Shown: in pieces, positions 51,848 to 60,926 of the stretch | Layout: each line of letters starts with the position of its first letter | Numbering within the stretch: position 1 is the first letter of the stretch | Assembly (NCBI RefSeq): GCF_004341385.1 | Contig: NZ_SLXE01000003.1 | Coordinates: 61,956 to 125,955 of the forward strand | Direction of reading: 5' to 3' | DNA from: Uruburuella suis | GTDB taxonomy: Bacteria > Pseudomonadota > Gammaproteobacteria > Burkholderiales > Neisseriaceae | Length of the DNA: 64,000 nucleotides | Position numbers and translations under genes: made by a program | The notes under the pieces: model-generated | What the model was told of the DNA's origin: nothing | The model's database searches: none | What the model saw: only the letters and a program-made list of their open reading frames with translations

Positions 51848-52144
51848 ATGTTGTTTCATCCGCAAGAAATGCAGCAGCAATATGAGCAATATCAAGCGCT
51901 TTGCCGCCAGCTGGAAGCCGCGCAGCAGCAATGGCAGGCCGCTGAAACCCTGTGGCAGGGTTTGCAGCTTTATTATCAAAGCGAACAATGGCTCGCCGAT
52001 CACGACAGCGATTTAAACCTCGTCACCGCCGAGGGCGAATATTCGATTCTCGACCAAGACACGCTGTGGGAAGCCACGCAGGCGCGGCACGAGCGGGCTT
52101 TGCGCTGGATAAGGTTGGGGCTGGAGGCGGTGGAAAAGCCGTAA
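51848..52144 (+). CDS. Small coiled-coil protein (possibly DUF4298)
   Basis: 98 residues from the ATG at 51848 with GGAGGTCGG as SD; a longer ORF upstream runs through the Correia-like element and is rejected. The N-terminal half is a Gln/Glu-rich coiled coil (QEMQQQYEQYQALCRQLEAA). The C-terminal half has YYQSEQWLADHDSDLN and a short acidic/aromatic segment, which recalls DUF4298. No signal peptide. Function unknown. A DUS terminator follows (about 52169-52195). Confidence 0.6.
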   Translation: MLFHPQEMQQQYEQYQALCRQLEAAQQQWQAAETLWQGLQLYYQSEQWLADHDSDLNLVTAEGEYSILDQDTLWEATQARHERALRWIRLGLEAVEKP

Positions 52145-52248
52145 ACCTTGATGGTGTGCACCTTATCAGGCCGTCTGAAGCTTTCAGACGGCCTTTCTTA
52201 TTTCCTTTATAATCAGCCTATCTTGAATCTTTCAGACGGCCTTGAATT

Positions 52249-55032
52249 ATGTCTTCCCAAACCCTGCTTTTAGTCGACGGCTCATCTTATCTCTACCGCG
52301 CTTATCACGCCATGGCGCCGCTCACCGCGCCCGACGGCACGCCCACGGGCGCGCTTTACGGCGTATTGAACATGCTGCGCCGCCTGCGTGCAGACAACCA
52401 GCACGACCATTGCTGCTGCGTGTTTGATGCCAAAGGCAAAAATTTCCGCCACGATATGTTTCCTGACTACAAAGCCACGCGCCCGCCCATGCCGGATGAT
52501 TTGCGCCCGCAGGCCGAGATGTTGCCCGAGTTGGTGCGGCTGATGGGCTGGCCGGTGCTGGTGGTGCCCGATGTGGAAGCCGATGATGTGATTGGCACGC
52601 TGGCCAAAGCCGGTGAAGAAGCGGGCTGGAATGTGGTGATTTCCACCGGCGATAAAGACATGGCGCAATTGGTGAGCGAACGCATCACCCTCGTCAACAC
52701 CATGAAAAATGAAACGCTCGATATTGAAGGCGTGAAACACAAATTCGGCGTGCGCCCCGACCAAATCATCGATTATCTGGCGCTGATGGGCGATAAAGTC
52801 GACAACGTGCCGGGCGTGGAAAAATGCGGCCCCAAAACGGCGGTGAAATGGCTGGAAAGTTACGACTCGCTGCAAGGCGTGATGGCGCATGCCGATGAAA
52901 TCAAAGGCAAAGTGGGTGAAAATCTGCAAGCCGCGCTGCCGCGCCTGCCGCTCTCTTATGAATTGGTTACCATCAAAACCGATGTCGATTTGCACGGCGA
53001 ATTGCCTGAAGGCCTGCACAGCCTGCACCGCCAAAGCCCAAAATGGAGCCAATTGGCGGTGGAATTCAAGCGCCTGAATTTCCGCACCTGGCTCAAAGAA
53101 GCCGAAACCCGCATCAGCGAAGGCAACGGCGAAGATTTGTTTGCCACGCTCGATATCGGCGAACAAGCTGCGCTGGCAGCCGAGCGGCCGCTTGAAATAA
53201 AAAATACGCTGCCTGAAGCCCCGCAAACGCTCGATTATCAAGCCATCACCACCGAAGCCGCCTTTGCCGAATTGCTGGCGCGGCTCGATATGGCCGAAGC
53301 AATCGGCCTCGACACCGAAACCACCAGTCTCGACGCCATGCAGGCGCGGCTGGTGGGCATCAGCATTGCCTTTGCGCCGGGCGTTGCCGTGTATATTCCG
53401 CTCGGCCACACGCCCACCGCCGCGCCCGAACAATTGGATTTGCACGATGTATTAGGCCGTCTGAAACCTTATTTCGAATCAGGCCGTCTGAAAAAAATCG
53501 GCCAAAATCTGAAATACGACGAACATGTGTTGTACAACTACGGCATCAAATTAAACGGCATTGCCGGCGATGCCATGCTCGCTTCCTATATTGTGGAAAG
53601 CCACTTGGGGCATGGTTTGGACGAATTGGCCGAACGCTGGCTCGGCCTGCCCACCGTCACCTATGAGAGCCTGTGCGGCAAAGGCGCCAAGCAGATTTCG
53701 TTTGCCGATGTGGCCGTTGAGCAAGCCACCGAATATGCCGCGCAAGACGCCGATTTCGCCTTGCGCATCGAAGGCCGTCTGAAAGCGCAAATGGATGCCA
53801 AGCAGCTTGAAATGTATGAAAAACTCGAGCTGCCCGTGGCCGAAGTGCTGTTTATCATGGAGCGCAACGGCGTGCTCATCGACAAAAACGAGCTTGCCCG
53901 CCAAAGCCACGAATTGGGCACCGAATTGGTGCGGCTTGAACAGCAGGCCTACGAAATTGCCGGCCAACCCTTCAACCTCAATTCGCCCAAACAATTGCAG
54001 GAAATTTTGTTCGGCAAAATGGGCATTCCCACCAAAGGCCTGAAAAAAACCGCCAGCGGCGGCGTGTCCACCAACGAAGCCGTGCTCGAGCAGCTCGCAC
54101 CCGACTACCCCTTGCCCAGCATCATTTTGCAAAACCGCAGCCTCGCCAAGCTCAAATCCACCTACACCGACAAGCTACCTGAAATGATCAACCCCGCCAC
54201 CGGCCGCGTGCACACCACTTATGCCCAAGCCGTGGCCATCACCGGCCGGCTCGCCAGCAACAACCCCAACCTGCAAAACATCCCCATCCGCACCGAACAA
54301 GGCCGCCGCGTGCGCCGCGCCTTTGTTGCGCCCGAGGGCAGCAAAATCGTGTCGGCCGACTATTCGCAAATCGAATTGCGCATCATGGCGCACTTGAGCG
54401 GCGACAAAACCCTGCTCGAAGCCTTTCAAAACGGCGAAGACGTGCACCGCCGCACCGCCGCCGAAGTGTTCGGCATCGCCCCCGAAAACGTGGGCAGCGA
54501 GCAGCGCCGCTACGCCAAAACCATCAACTTCGGCCTCATTTACGGCATGGGCCAATACGGCCTCGCCAAATCGCTCGGCATCGACGCCCTCTCCGCCAAA
54601 AGCTTTATCGACCGCTACTTCGCCCGCTACCCCGGCGTGGCCGACTACATGCAGCGCACCAAAGAGCTCGCCGCCGCGCAAGGCTACGTCGAAACCGTGC
54701 TCGGCCGCCGCCTGTATCTGCCCGGCATCCACAGCAAAAACGGTAACGAGCGCGCCGGTGCCGAACGCGCCGCCATCAACGCCCCCATGCAGGGCACCGC
54801 TTCCGATTTAATCAAACGCGCCATGATAGACGTGTGCCATTGGCTCGCTTCAGACGGCCTTGAGAGCAAACTGATTATGCAGGTGCACGATGAATTGGTG
54901 CTGGAAGTGCCGGATAGCGAGCTGGATTTGGTGAGGGCGAAACTGCCCGAGATTATGCAGCAAGCGGGGGAAATGGATGTGCCGCTGTTGGCGGAAGTGG
55001 GTGTGGGGGATGATTGGGAAGAGGCGCATTAA
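52249..55032 (+). CDS. polA: DNA polymerase I
   Basis: 927 residues with three domains. The 5'-3' exonuclease (1-290) shows LLVDGSSYLYRAYHAM and DVEADDVIGTLA. The 3'-5' exonuclease (about 330-520) shows IGLDTETTSLDAMQARLVGI and YAAQDADFAL with the metal-binding Asp/Glu, so proofreading looks intact. The polymerase domain shows motif A DYSQIELRIMAHLSGD, motif B RRYAKTINFGLIYGMG and motif C MQVHDELVLEVPD. It repairs gaps and processes Okazaki fragments. The gene has four or more AG-DUS in frame (for example 53455, 53481, 53770, 54849), unusually many for one ORF. Confidence 0.98.
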   Translation: MSSQTLLLVDGSSYLYRAYHAMAPLTAPDGTPTGALYGVLNMLRRLRADNQHDHCCCVFDAKGKNFRHDMFPDYKATRPPMPDDLRPQAEMLPELVRLMGWPVLVVPDVEADDVIGTLAKAGEEAGWNVVISTGDKDMAQLVSERITLVNTMKNETLDIEGVKHKFGVRPDQIIDYLALMGDKVDNVPGVEKCGPKTAVKWLESYDSLQGVMAHADEIKGKVGENLQAALPRLPLSYELVTIKTDVDLHGELPEGLHSLHRQSPKWSQLAVEFKRLNFRTWLKEAETRISEGNGEDLFATLDIGEQAALAAERPLEIKNTLPEAPQTLDYQAITTEAAFAELLARLDMAEAIGLDTETTSLDAMQARLVGISIAFAPGVAVYIPLGHTPTAAPEQLDLHDVLGRLKPYFESGRLKKIGQNLKYDEHVLYNYGIKLNGIAGDAMLASYIVESHLGHGLDELAERWLGLPTVTYESLCGKGAKQISFADVAVEQATEYAAQDADFALRIEGRLKAQMDAKQLEMYEKLELPVAEVLFIMERNGVLIDKNELARQSHELGTELVRLEQQAYEIAGQPFNLNSPKQLQEILFGKMGIPTKGLKKTASGGVSTNEAVLEQLAPDYPLPSIILQNRSLAKLKSTYTDKLPEMINPATGRVHTTYAQAVAITGRLASNNPNLQNIPIRTEQGRRVRRAFVAPEGSKIVSADYSQIELRIMAHLSGDKTLLEAFQNGEDVHRRTAAEVFGIAPENVGSEQRRYAKTINFGLIYGMGQYGLAKSLGIDALSAKSFIDRYFARYPGVADYMQRTKELAAAQGYVETVLGRRLYLPGIHSKNGNERAGAERAAINAPMQGTASDLIKRAMIDVCHWLASDGLESKLIMQVHDELVLEVPDSELDLVRAKLPEIMQQAGEMDVPLLAEVGVGDDWEEAH

Positions 55033-55088
55033 GGTCAGTTGACTGATATAAAATTTTAAAAAAAGTGAGTCGCCAGCGCAGCCTGTGT

Positions 55089-55237
55089 GTAGGGTGTGTG
55101 CCATAGGCACGCACGCGTCTTAACCAACTTGCGTTGGCTTTTTAATTACAAACGCCCAAGGCCGTCTGAAACATTAATCTCCCAAACGGCCTCAGGTTAA
55201 ATGAAAAACGCGTGCGTGCCTATGGCACACAGGCTAC
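55089..55237. repeat. Inverted pair of REP-like palindromes
   Basis: GTAGGGTGTGTGCCATAGGC plus ACGCACGCG at 55089-55117 faces CGCGTGCGTGCCTATGGCAC plus ACAGGCTAC at 55209-55237. A DUS with a decayed partner (CCCAAACGGCC) lies between. The second copy supplies the first codons of the following ORF remnant. Confidence 0.75.
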
Positions 55238-55581
55238 ACAGGCTACGCTGGCTTTATCAGAAAAACGATGCCGATTTATTCGCCGCGCTGCGCGATTTCG
55301 ACACCGCCTATTCGGCCTATGCCGATTTCCAGCGCCAAATGGAAGCCTATTGGAGCCTGGTTTACCTGCAGCAGCAAGGCATTAAAGAATTAACCGCCAC
55401 GCTTTTGAAAGACGATTTGGTGCGCATCGACGGCCTGCCCATGGTGGCGCGCGCCGGCGGCATTCCGTTTGATGCCCTGCCGCGCACGCAAATGAAAGTG
55501 AGCGTGGCCGAAGTGGATGCCGACAAGCAGTTTATCGCGCTCAATTATGTGAAAGCCGTGGCACCGCCGAATGCCGCGTGA
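55201..55581 (+). pseudogene. 3' remnant of an RNase II-family (RNB) exoribonuclease gene
   Basis: An open frame of 126 codons. Codons 1-13 come from the REP-like repeat. From about residue 18 the sequence resembles the C-terminal part of Neisseria RNB-domain ribonucleases: FDTAYSAYADFQRQMEAYWS, a helix LVYLQQQGIKEL, then an S1/OB-like tail LVRIDGLPMVARAGGIPFDA and MKVSVAEVDADKQFIALNYV. The catalytic RNB core is absent, so it cannot be an active nuclease. Loss of the 5' part probably came with the repeat insertion or a recombination there. Confidence 0.6.
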
Positions 55582-55639
55582 GGAATGAAACAAAGGCCGT
55601 CTGAAACCCTTTTCAGACGGCCTTTGTTTTGCTTCAAAC

Positions 55640-55668
55640 TTGACAGGCTTCTTGCTTTATTCTATGAT
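55640..55668 (+). promoter_or_regulatory. Near-consensus sigma-70 promoter beside the abi gene
   Basis: TTGACA (55640-55645), exactly 17 bp, then TATGAT (55663-55668). No ORF follows on the plus strand; the nearest downstream gene is the convergent abi gene. Confidence 0.65.
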
Positions 55669-55674
55669 CAAATC

Positions 55675-55739
55675 AATAACCCCCCCTTCTCTGAGAAGCC
55701 AAAGGCTGGTGCAGTACAGAGTTGGGGGCTTTCTTTTTT
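55675..55739 (+). ncRNA. Candidate small RNA adjacent to the AbiF-like gene
   Basis: Predicted start about 7 nt after the TATGAT box. The segment has a C7 run (55680-55686) able to pair with GGGGG (55724-55728), small stems CTTCTC-TGA-GAAG and AGCC-AAA-GGCT, and then the T-rich CTTTCTTTTTT (55729-55739), as in a rho-independent terminator. It ends 10 nt from the abi stop codon and runs towards it. About 65 nt long and without coding potential. Existence of the RNA is inferred from promoter, fold and T-run. Confidence 0.45.
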
Positions 55740-55748
55740 CAGCTTGAT

Positions 55749-56711
55749 TCACCTGTTCCACAGCTGCCAACGTTCCAGATCCATTCCATCAGGAATGCCG
55801 AAGCGCTGAAGATTGACCTCATTGACTGCACCCCCTCGAACAATGGGAAATTTTTTGATGGTATTTTTCACTCTGATTTTCCATTCCGAATTCGGGCAAA
55901 TATTCTGCATCATCCATTGCATCAAACAAAAAGCGGTAAACGCTTGCTCATTATTGAGCCGTTTCCACTGCGGGCCTTTAATGGCGGCCAAGCTGGCACG
56001 GCCGACAATACCGCGATTCCATAAGCGGCCGTGGTGTGCGGAAATATTGCGTACTGTGTTGAACGTATAAAGAAATGAGCTTAATGCTTTACCTGAGTGG
56101 ATACCGTATTTTTTAGCAATTTGGTCGCTGTATTTAAATTCTAAACCTCGAAATAAATTGGACAATGTTCCGAAATCCCACACTTCGCATCCGACCCAAA
56201 TAGGCAGCGCACCGTCATAATGGTGCATATGGTGTTGTACAAAAGAGCTTTGCCGCTCCGATTTGACATCGTTTTTCTGTTTTTCCCTATTCAGCAATTT
56301 TTGGTAGTTGCTCAACCATTTCGCATGTTGGAAATTGACTGAATCTTTTTGGAAAAATGTAGGATCTTCGTGTGCCAAGGCATGATGCTTGCCGAGTAAA
56401 TAGGCAACCTCTACTTTTACGGCTACTTCAATCCGCTCTAAAGCATCCATAGCCAGCACCCTTAATGCTTTATCAAACATATACAGTGCCAACACATCAT
56501 TAAAATAGGTTGCTTCGGCAAAACAATCTGCACGGCGTCCGCTGCCGTCAAACTGACGGAAGGGATAAAAATAGCCACTCAAACGGTAATAGCCTAATTT
56601 AGACAAATAATGCAACGCCTTGTCTCTATCTTCTACAATCATTCCGCGTTGTTGTAATAATGTTAATTGGTCTTCAAAAGAAGTCCATATTTTAGGTGAC
56701 TTGATTGCCAT
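55749..56711 (-). CDS. Abi_2/AbiF-like HEPN abortive-infection protein
   Basis: 320 residues from the ATG at 56711 (MAIKSPKIWTSFEDQLTLLQ); a longer frame upstream includes DUS-derived codons. The N-terminal pattern (LLQQRGMIVEDRDKALHYLS, then KLGYYRLSGYFYPFRQ) is the hallmark of the Abi-like family. Near the C-terminus VRNISAHHGRLWN fits the HEPN ribonuclease motif RxxxxH. Such proteins (AbiD/AbiF) stop phage growth by damaging the host. No antitoxin protein gene is adjacent; instead a possible small RNA gene lies at its 3' end. recQ is 44 bp upstream on the same strand. Confidence 0.88.
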   Translation of the reverse strand: MAIKSPKIWTSFEDQLTLLQQRGMIVEDRDKALHYLSKLGYYRLSGYFYPFRQFDGSGRRADCFAEATYFNDVLALYMFDKALRVLAMDALERIEVAVKVEVAYLLGKHHALAHEDPTFFQKDSVNFQHAKWLSNYQKLLNREKQKNDVKSERQSSFVQHHMHHYDGALPIWVGCEVWDFGTLSNLFRGLEFKYSDQIAKKYGIHSGKALSSFLYTFNTVRNISAHHGRLWNRGIVGRASLAAIKGPQWKRLNNEQAFTAFCLMQWMMQNICPNSEWKIRVKNTIKKFPIVRGGAVNEVNLQRFGIPDGMDLERWQLWNR

Positions 56712-56755
56712 TATTTTCCCGTACTGCTGTTTTGCTGTGAATTTTCCAACCGTTT

Positions 56756-59059
56756 TCAGACGGCCTCTCTGCATACCGCCAACAGCGCTTCTCCGTATTT
56801 CGCGGTTTTTTCCTCATCCATGCCGTGGATGTCGCGCAGACCGGCTAAGGTTTGCGGCTGTTTGGCGGCAATGGCGCGCAAGGTGATTTTGCTGAGCACT
56901 TGGTAATCTTCGAGATTTTCGGCAGCGGCGGTTTGGCCGCACCATTGCAACAAGGCGCGCATTCGTTGGCGGCGCTGTTCGGCGGCAGGGCTGAGGCCGT
57001 CTGAAAACGGGGCGCACACGGCAAGAATGCCTGCACCGTATTTTTGAATGCGCACGTCGCCCAAGCCGTAAATGCTTTGCACATCGAGCTCGGTGGCGGG
57101 GGTGTTTTCCACCATATCGCGCAGGCTGTCGTCGCTGAAAATTTTGCCGGTGGTTGTGCCTTCGCTTTGTGCCTGCTGTTCGCGCCAAGCGCTTAGTGCG
57201 GCCTCTAAACCGCGTGCGCGTTCGCTACTCGGCTCTGCACCGGCAGGCGCGGCTTCAGACGGCCGCTCCCCTTGGCAGACGGCCAATATTTCTTGGCCGA
57301 ATTTATTGATTTTGGCTTCGCCCAAGCCGTAGATGTGGTGCAGATCGGCGGGGGTTTGCGGCATTTTTTCCACCACATCGCGCAGGGTTTTGTCGCCGCA
57401 AATCACATAGGCGGGCACTTCTTCGGCGCGGGCTTTTTCCATGCGCCAGCTGCGCAAAGCCTGCCACAGCCGCTCTTCGCGCTCGGTGCGCAGCCATTCT
57501 TCTTTCGGCTTTTGGGTGGCGGCTTTTTCGCGCTTGAGCGGGCGCAGCCACACGGCTTGGCTGCCTTTCAATACGGCTTTGGCCGCTTCGGTGAGCTGAA
57601 GTGATTGGTGCAGCGTGACGTTTACATTCAAAAGCCCCAAGCCGATGCATTGGCGGATAACGCCGCGCCATTCTTTGTCGCCAAGCGCATCGCCGATGCC
57701 GAAAGTGGACAATTTATCGTGGCCGTTGCGCGCCATCCAATCGTCACCCTTGCCGCGCAACACGTTAATCACATAGCCCGCGGCAAAGCGCTGGCCGACG
57801 CGATACACGCAGCTTAATAATTTTTGCACCAACACGGTGCCGTCAAAGCGCACGGGCGGGTGCAGGCAGTTGTCGCAATGGCCGCAGGGCGCGCTCGTTT
57901 CGCCGAAATGCTGCAACAGCATCACGCGGCGGCAGTCGGCGGTTTCGCACACGCCGAGCATGGCATCGAGCTTTTGCAATTCGATGTTTTTCTGCATCTC
58001 TTCGCTGGCGCCTTGCTGAATGCGTTCGCGCAAAATCACCCAGTCATTGAGCCCGTAGCAGAGCCAGCTGGCGGCAGGCAAGCCGTCGCGGCCGGCGCGG
58101 CCGGATTCCTGATAGAAATGCTCCACGCTTTGCGGCATGTCCAGATGCGCCACAAAGCGCACATCGGGCTTGTCGATGCCCATGCCGAAAGCCACCGTGG
58201 CCACCACAATCACGCCGTCGTCGCGGGTGAAGCGGCGTTGGTTGGCTTCGCGCGTTTCCATGCTTAAGCCGGCGTGATAAGCAATGGCATCGAGGCCGTG
58301 TCCGCATAAAAAGGCAGCCACATCTTCCACTTTTTTGCGGCTCAAGCAATACACAATGCCGCTTTGGCCGGTCATTTGCTTTTGAATAAAATCCAGCAGC
58401 TGCTTTTTGCCGTTGTTTTTTTCAATCACTTGGTAATAAATATTCGGGCGGTCGAAGCTGTCGATAAATTCGGGCGCTTGCTCCAGCTTGAGATAATGCT
58501 TGATGTCGGCGCGGGTTTCGGCGTCGGCCGTGGCGGTGAGCGCGATGCGCGGAATATCGGGATAGCGCTCGGCCAAAAGCCCCAATTGTTGGTATTCGGG
58601 GCGGAAATCGTGCCCCCATTGGCTCACGCAATGCGCTTCATCAATGGCAAACAGGCTGATGGTGTTTTGATCGAGAAAGCGCAAAAAGCGCTCGTTTACC
58701 AGCCGCTCGGGCGCCACATATAAAAGTTTCAGACGGCCTCGGGCAATATCTTCGGCGATTTGGCGCACTTCATCGGGATGTGTGCCGCTGTGCACACAAG
58801 CCGCAGCCACGCCGGCGGCATGCAGGCCGGCTACTTGATCGTTCATTAAGGCAATCAGCGGCGACACCACCACCGCCACACCTTCGCGCATCAACGCGGG
58901 AATTTGATAGCAGAGGCTTTTGCCGCCGCCGGTGGGCATCAGCACCAGCAGGCTTTCACCCCCGGCCAGCGTGTTGACAATGCGCTCCTGCCGGCCGCGG
59001 AATTCGGGATAACCGAACACTTCGTGCAAAATCTGCCGGGCGGCGGGCGGGTTGGTCAT
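56756..59059 (-). CDS. recQ: ATP-dependent DNA helicase RecQ with three HRDC domains
   Basis: 767 residues. The helicase core has Walker A LVLMPTGGGKSLCYQIPALM, DEAH box LFAIDEAHCVSQWGHDFRP and motif VI YQESGRAGRDGLP. The zinc-binding domain (CRRVMLLQHFGETSAPCGHC), a winged helix and then three HRDC repeats follow, near 520-600, 615-690 and 690-767 (each with YGLGEAKINKFG-, YGLGDVRIQKYG- or HGMDEEKTAKYG-like ends). Three HRDC domains are a Neisseria trait; in gonococcus RecQ acts at the G-quadruplex-dependent pilin variation and in repair. The gene has three internal DUS. Confidence 0.96.
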   Translation of the reverse strand: MTNPPAARQILHEVFGYPEFRGRQERIVNTLAGGESLLVLMPTGGGKSLCYQIPALMREGVAVVVSPLIALMNDQVAGLHAAGVAAACVHSGTHPDEVRQIAEDIARGRLKLLYVAPERLVNERFLRFLDQNTISLFAIDEAHCVSQWGHDFRPEYQQLGLLAERYPDIPRIALTATADAETRADIKHYLKLEQAPEFIDSFDRPNIYYQVIEKNNGKKQLLDFIQKQMTGQSGIVYCLSRKKVEDVAAFLCGHGLDAIAYHAGLSMETREANQRRFTRDDGVIVVATVAFGMGIDKPDVRFVAHLDMPQSVEHFYQESGRAGRDGLPAASWLCYGLNDWVILRERIQQGASEEMQKNIELQKLDAMLGVCETADCRRVMLLQHFGETSAPCGHCDNCLHPPVRFDGTVLVQKLLSCVYRVGQRFAAGYVINVLRGKGDDWMARNGHDKLSTFGIGDALGDKEWRGVIRQCIGLGLLNVNVTLHQSLQLTEAAKAVLKGSQAVWLRPLKREKAATQKPKEEWLRTEREERLWQALRSWRMEKARAEEVPAYVICGDKTLRDVVEKMPQTPADLHHIYGLGEAKINKFGQEILAVCQGERPSEAAPAGAEPSSERARGLEAALSAWREQQAQSEGTTTGKIFSDDSLRDMVENTPATELDVQSIYGLGDVRIQKYGAGILAVCAPFSDGLSPAAEQRRQRMRALLQWCGQTAAAENLEDYQVLSKITLRAIAAKQPQTLAGLRDIHGMDEEKTAKYGEALLAVCREAV

Positions 59060-59129
59060 GGAGCGAAATCCGTTATATGATAGGAAGCTGTTATTTTATC
59101 GGTTTTAAAGGCCGTCTGAAAGGAAACCC

Positions 59130-59564
59130 ATGAATATTTCCCGCGCCCTGCGCTATACTGCGGCCGCCTCGCTGGCCGCTTTTCTGGCTGCCTGCGCCGG
59201 CACCGGCACCCAAGTGGCCGGCAACTGGCAGGAAATCGGCACCACTGGCAACGGCAACATCAAAGCGGCCATCGACAAAAGCAGCATCAAGCGCAACGGC
59301 GAATTGGCCACGTTTCGCGATAAAAAAACCGTGGTGAAGCTTAGTGAAGAGCGCTTTGTCAACACGCCCGCCTACAAAACCGCCGTGGGCGAGTGGGAAA
59401 TACACTGCCGCAACAAAACCTACCGCCTCACCGCCTTGCAGCTTATCGATGAGCGCGGCCAAGTGCTGATGAACGAGCGCTACACCGCCACCAATCTGCG
59501 CCCGATGTCGGTGATGAGCGGCACGCTCACCGAAAAGCAATTTGAAGTGGTGTGTAAAAAATAA
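59130..59564 (+). CDS. Lipoprotein related to surface-adhesin protein E
   Basis: 144 residues; the lipoprotein signal ends LAAFLAACAG (Cys about 22). The mature part has WQEIGTTGNGNIKAAIDKSS, then VGEWEIHCRNKTYRL and LMNERYTATNLRPMSVMSGT, the general layout of the Adhesin_E/NMA0939-like Neisseria lipoproteins, with two Cys (IHC..., VVC) that may pair. It is probably at the outer membrane; adhesion is only suggested by family name. Confidence 0.65.
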   Translation: MNISRALRYTAAASLAAFLAACAGTGTQVAGNWQEIGTTGNGNIKAAIDKSSIKRNGELATFRDKKTVVKLSEERFVNTPAYKTAVGEWEIHCRNKTYRLTALQLIDERGQVLMNERYTATNLRPMSVMSGTLTEKQFEVVCKK

Positions 59565-59698
59565 ATGCCCATTTAAAAATAAAAATCATCGGACGCCGCT
59601 GCGCGGCCTGATTATCTGCGTTTTAGGTTTAGTGTAAATTCCAGGCCGTCTGAACGGTTTCAGACGGCCTGCCCCGTATCATAAAAGGAATCCGACCC

Positions 59699-60025
59699 AT
59701 GAAAAAAATCACCGCCCTGATGCTGTTTGCCGCCGCCGGCCTGGCGCAAGCCAACCCCGCCGATGAATTATTGAGCGCGCAAGCCGCTTTCCGCCAAGCC
59801 TTGAGTGCGCAAAACAGCACCGGCAGCGAAATTGCCAACCTGCAAAGCAACCTCACCGCCGCGCGCGCCCGTGCGCAGCAGGCACAAGCCGATGTGGCCC
59901 GCTATGAGGGCGAGCTGCAAACCGCCACCGCTGCCAAAGCGCAAAACGATGCCGCCCTGCAAGCGGCCGGCGAGCGGCTCAATGCCGCTTGGAGCGCCGC
60001 GCGCAGCGCCGGCGTTGCCCAGTGA
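59699..60025 (+). CDS. Periplasmic coiled-coil protein of unknown function
   Basis: 108 residues. The signal peptide MKKITALMLFAAAGLAQA is followed by one long helix rich in Ala, Gln and Arg (ANLQSNLTAARARAQQAQAD, ALQAAGERLNAAWSAARSAG) with a heptad pattern. Strong SD (AAAGGAATCC). The end of the gene overlaps the -35 region of the rnpB promoter. No family recognised with certainty. Confidence 0.65.
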   Translation: MKKITALMLFAAAGLAQANPADELLSAQAAFRQALSAQNSTGSEIANLQSNLTAARARAQQAQADVARYEGELQTATAAKAQNDAALQAAGERLNAAWSAARSAGVAQ

Positions 60026-60039
60026 GCCGCGGCGCATGC

Positions 60040-60045
60040 TATAAT
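60040..60045 (+). promoter_or_regulatory. -10 box of rnpB
   Basis: TATAAT at 60040-60045, 7 bp before the RNA start, with TTGCCC at 60015-60020 as a weak -35 inside the 3' end of the preceding gene. Confidence 0.65.
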
Positions 60046-60052
60046 CGCGCCG

Positions 60053-60417
60053 CACACGGGCAAAACAGACAGTCGCCGCGCATCGCGTAAGGCATGCGGG
60101 GAGGAAAGTCCGGGCTCCAAAGAGCAGAATGCCGGCTAACGGCCGGGCGCGGCAACGCGACGGAAAGTGGAACAGAAAGCCATACCGCCGATGGCTGCTT
60201 CGGCAGCACAGGTAAGGGTGAAAAGGTGCGGTAAGAGCGCACCGTGCACTTGGCAACAAGGCGCAGCAGGCCAAACCCCATTCGGAGCAAGACCAAACAG
60301 AACACCACGACGCTGCTCGCCGAGTGTTCGGGTAGGTTGCTGGAGCGCATCAGCAATGGTGCGCCTAGAGGAATGACTGTCCGACGACAGAACCCGGCTT
60401 ACCGTTTCGCCCGTGTG
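60053..60417 (+). ncRNA. rnpB: RNase P RNA (class A)
   Basis: 365 nt. The 5' CACACGGGC (60053-60061) pairs with the 3' GCCCGTGTG (60409-60417). It contains the universally conserved AGGAAAGTCCGGGCTCC near the 5' end, GGTAAGGGTGAAAAGGTGCG in the middle and AGAGGAATGACTGTCC towards the 3' end. It is the catalytic RNA that trims the 5' leader of tRNA precursors. Promoter with a perfect TATAAT upstream. Confidence 0.97.
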
Positions 60418-60509
60418 CCCTTATTTCATTTATTGTGTTCACTTCGCCGCATACCGTTGCGGCTTCCCATTCTTCTGAAAGTGAAAGCATTTTTTCCAAA
60501 GGCATATCG

Positions 60510-60887
60510 ATGCAAACCGCCGCCTATTGCCCCGTTCACACCGCCCTCAACATCATCGGCGGCAAATGGAAAATGCTGATTATCCACCATTTGTCGCACA
60601 CGCCGCGCCGTTTCAACGAATTGCAGCGGCTGATGGCCGACACCAGCCGGCGCATGCTCACGCTGCAATTGCGCGAGCTTGAAGCCGCCGGCCTGATTCA
60701 CCGCCACGATTACCGCACCGTGCCGCCCAAAGTGGAATATTCGCTCACCGAATTCGGCCGCACCCTGCTGCCGGCCATTCAAAGCCTGCACGATTGGGCG
60801 CTCACCTATCAGGCGCGCTGCAACGAAATTCTTGCCACACATCAAACCGATGCCGATGAGCGGGTAAACAAGCCTGCCGATTTATGA
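60510..60887 (+). CDS. HxlR-family transcriptional regulator
   Basis: 125 residues from the ATG at 60510 (MQTAAYCPVHTALNIIGGKW), chosen for the AAAGG SD and the family N-terminus; the longer frame starts inside the rnpB 3' region. It is a winged helix with Cys 7 (CPVHTAL), GGKWKMLIIHHLSHTPRRFN and SRRMLTLQLRELEAAGLIHR. HxlR proteins often sense electrophiles or oxidants through that Cys. The target is not evident; gpmA lies 39 bp downstream. Confidence 0.88.
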   Translation: MQTAAYCPVHTALNIIGGKWKMLIIHHLSHTPRRFNELQRLMADTSRRMLTLQLRELEAAGLIHRHDYRTVPPKVEYSLTEFGRTLLPAIQSLHDWALTYQARCNEILATHQTDADERVNKPADL

Positions 60888-60926
60888 TATAACGCTTTTT
60901 GACCTAAACCACCTCGGAGCAATTGA

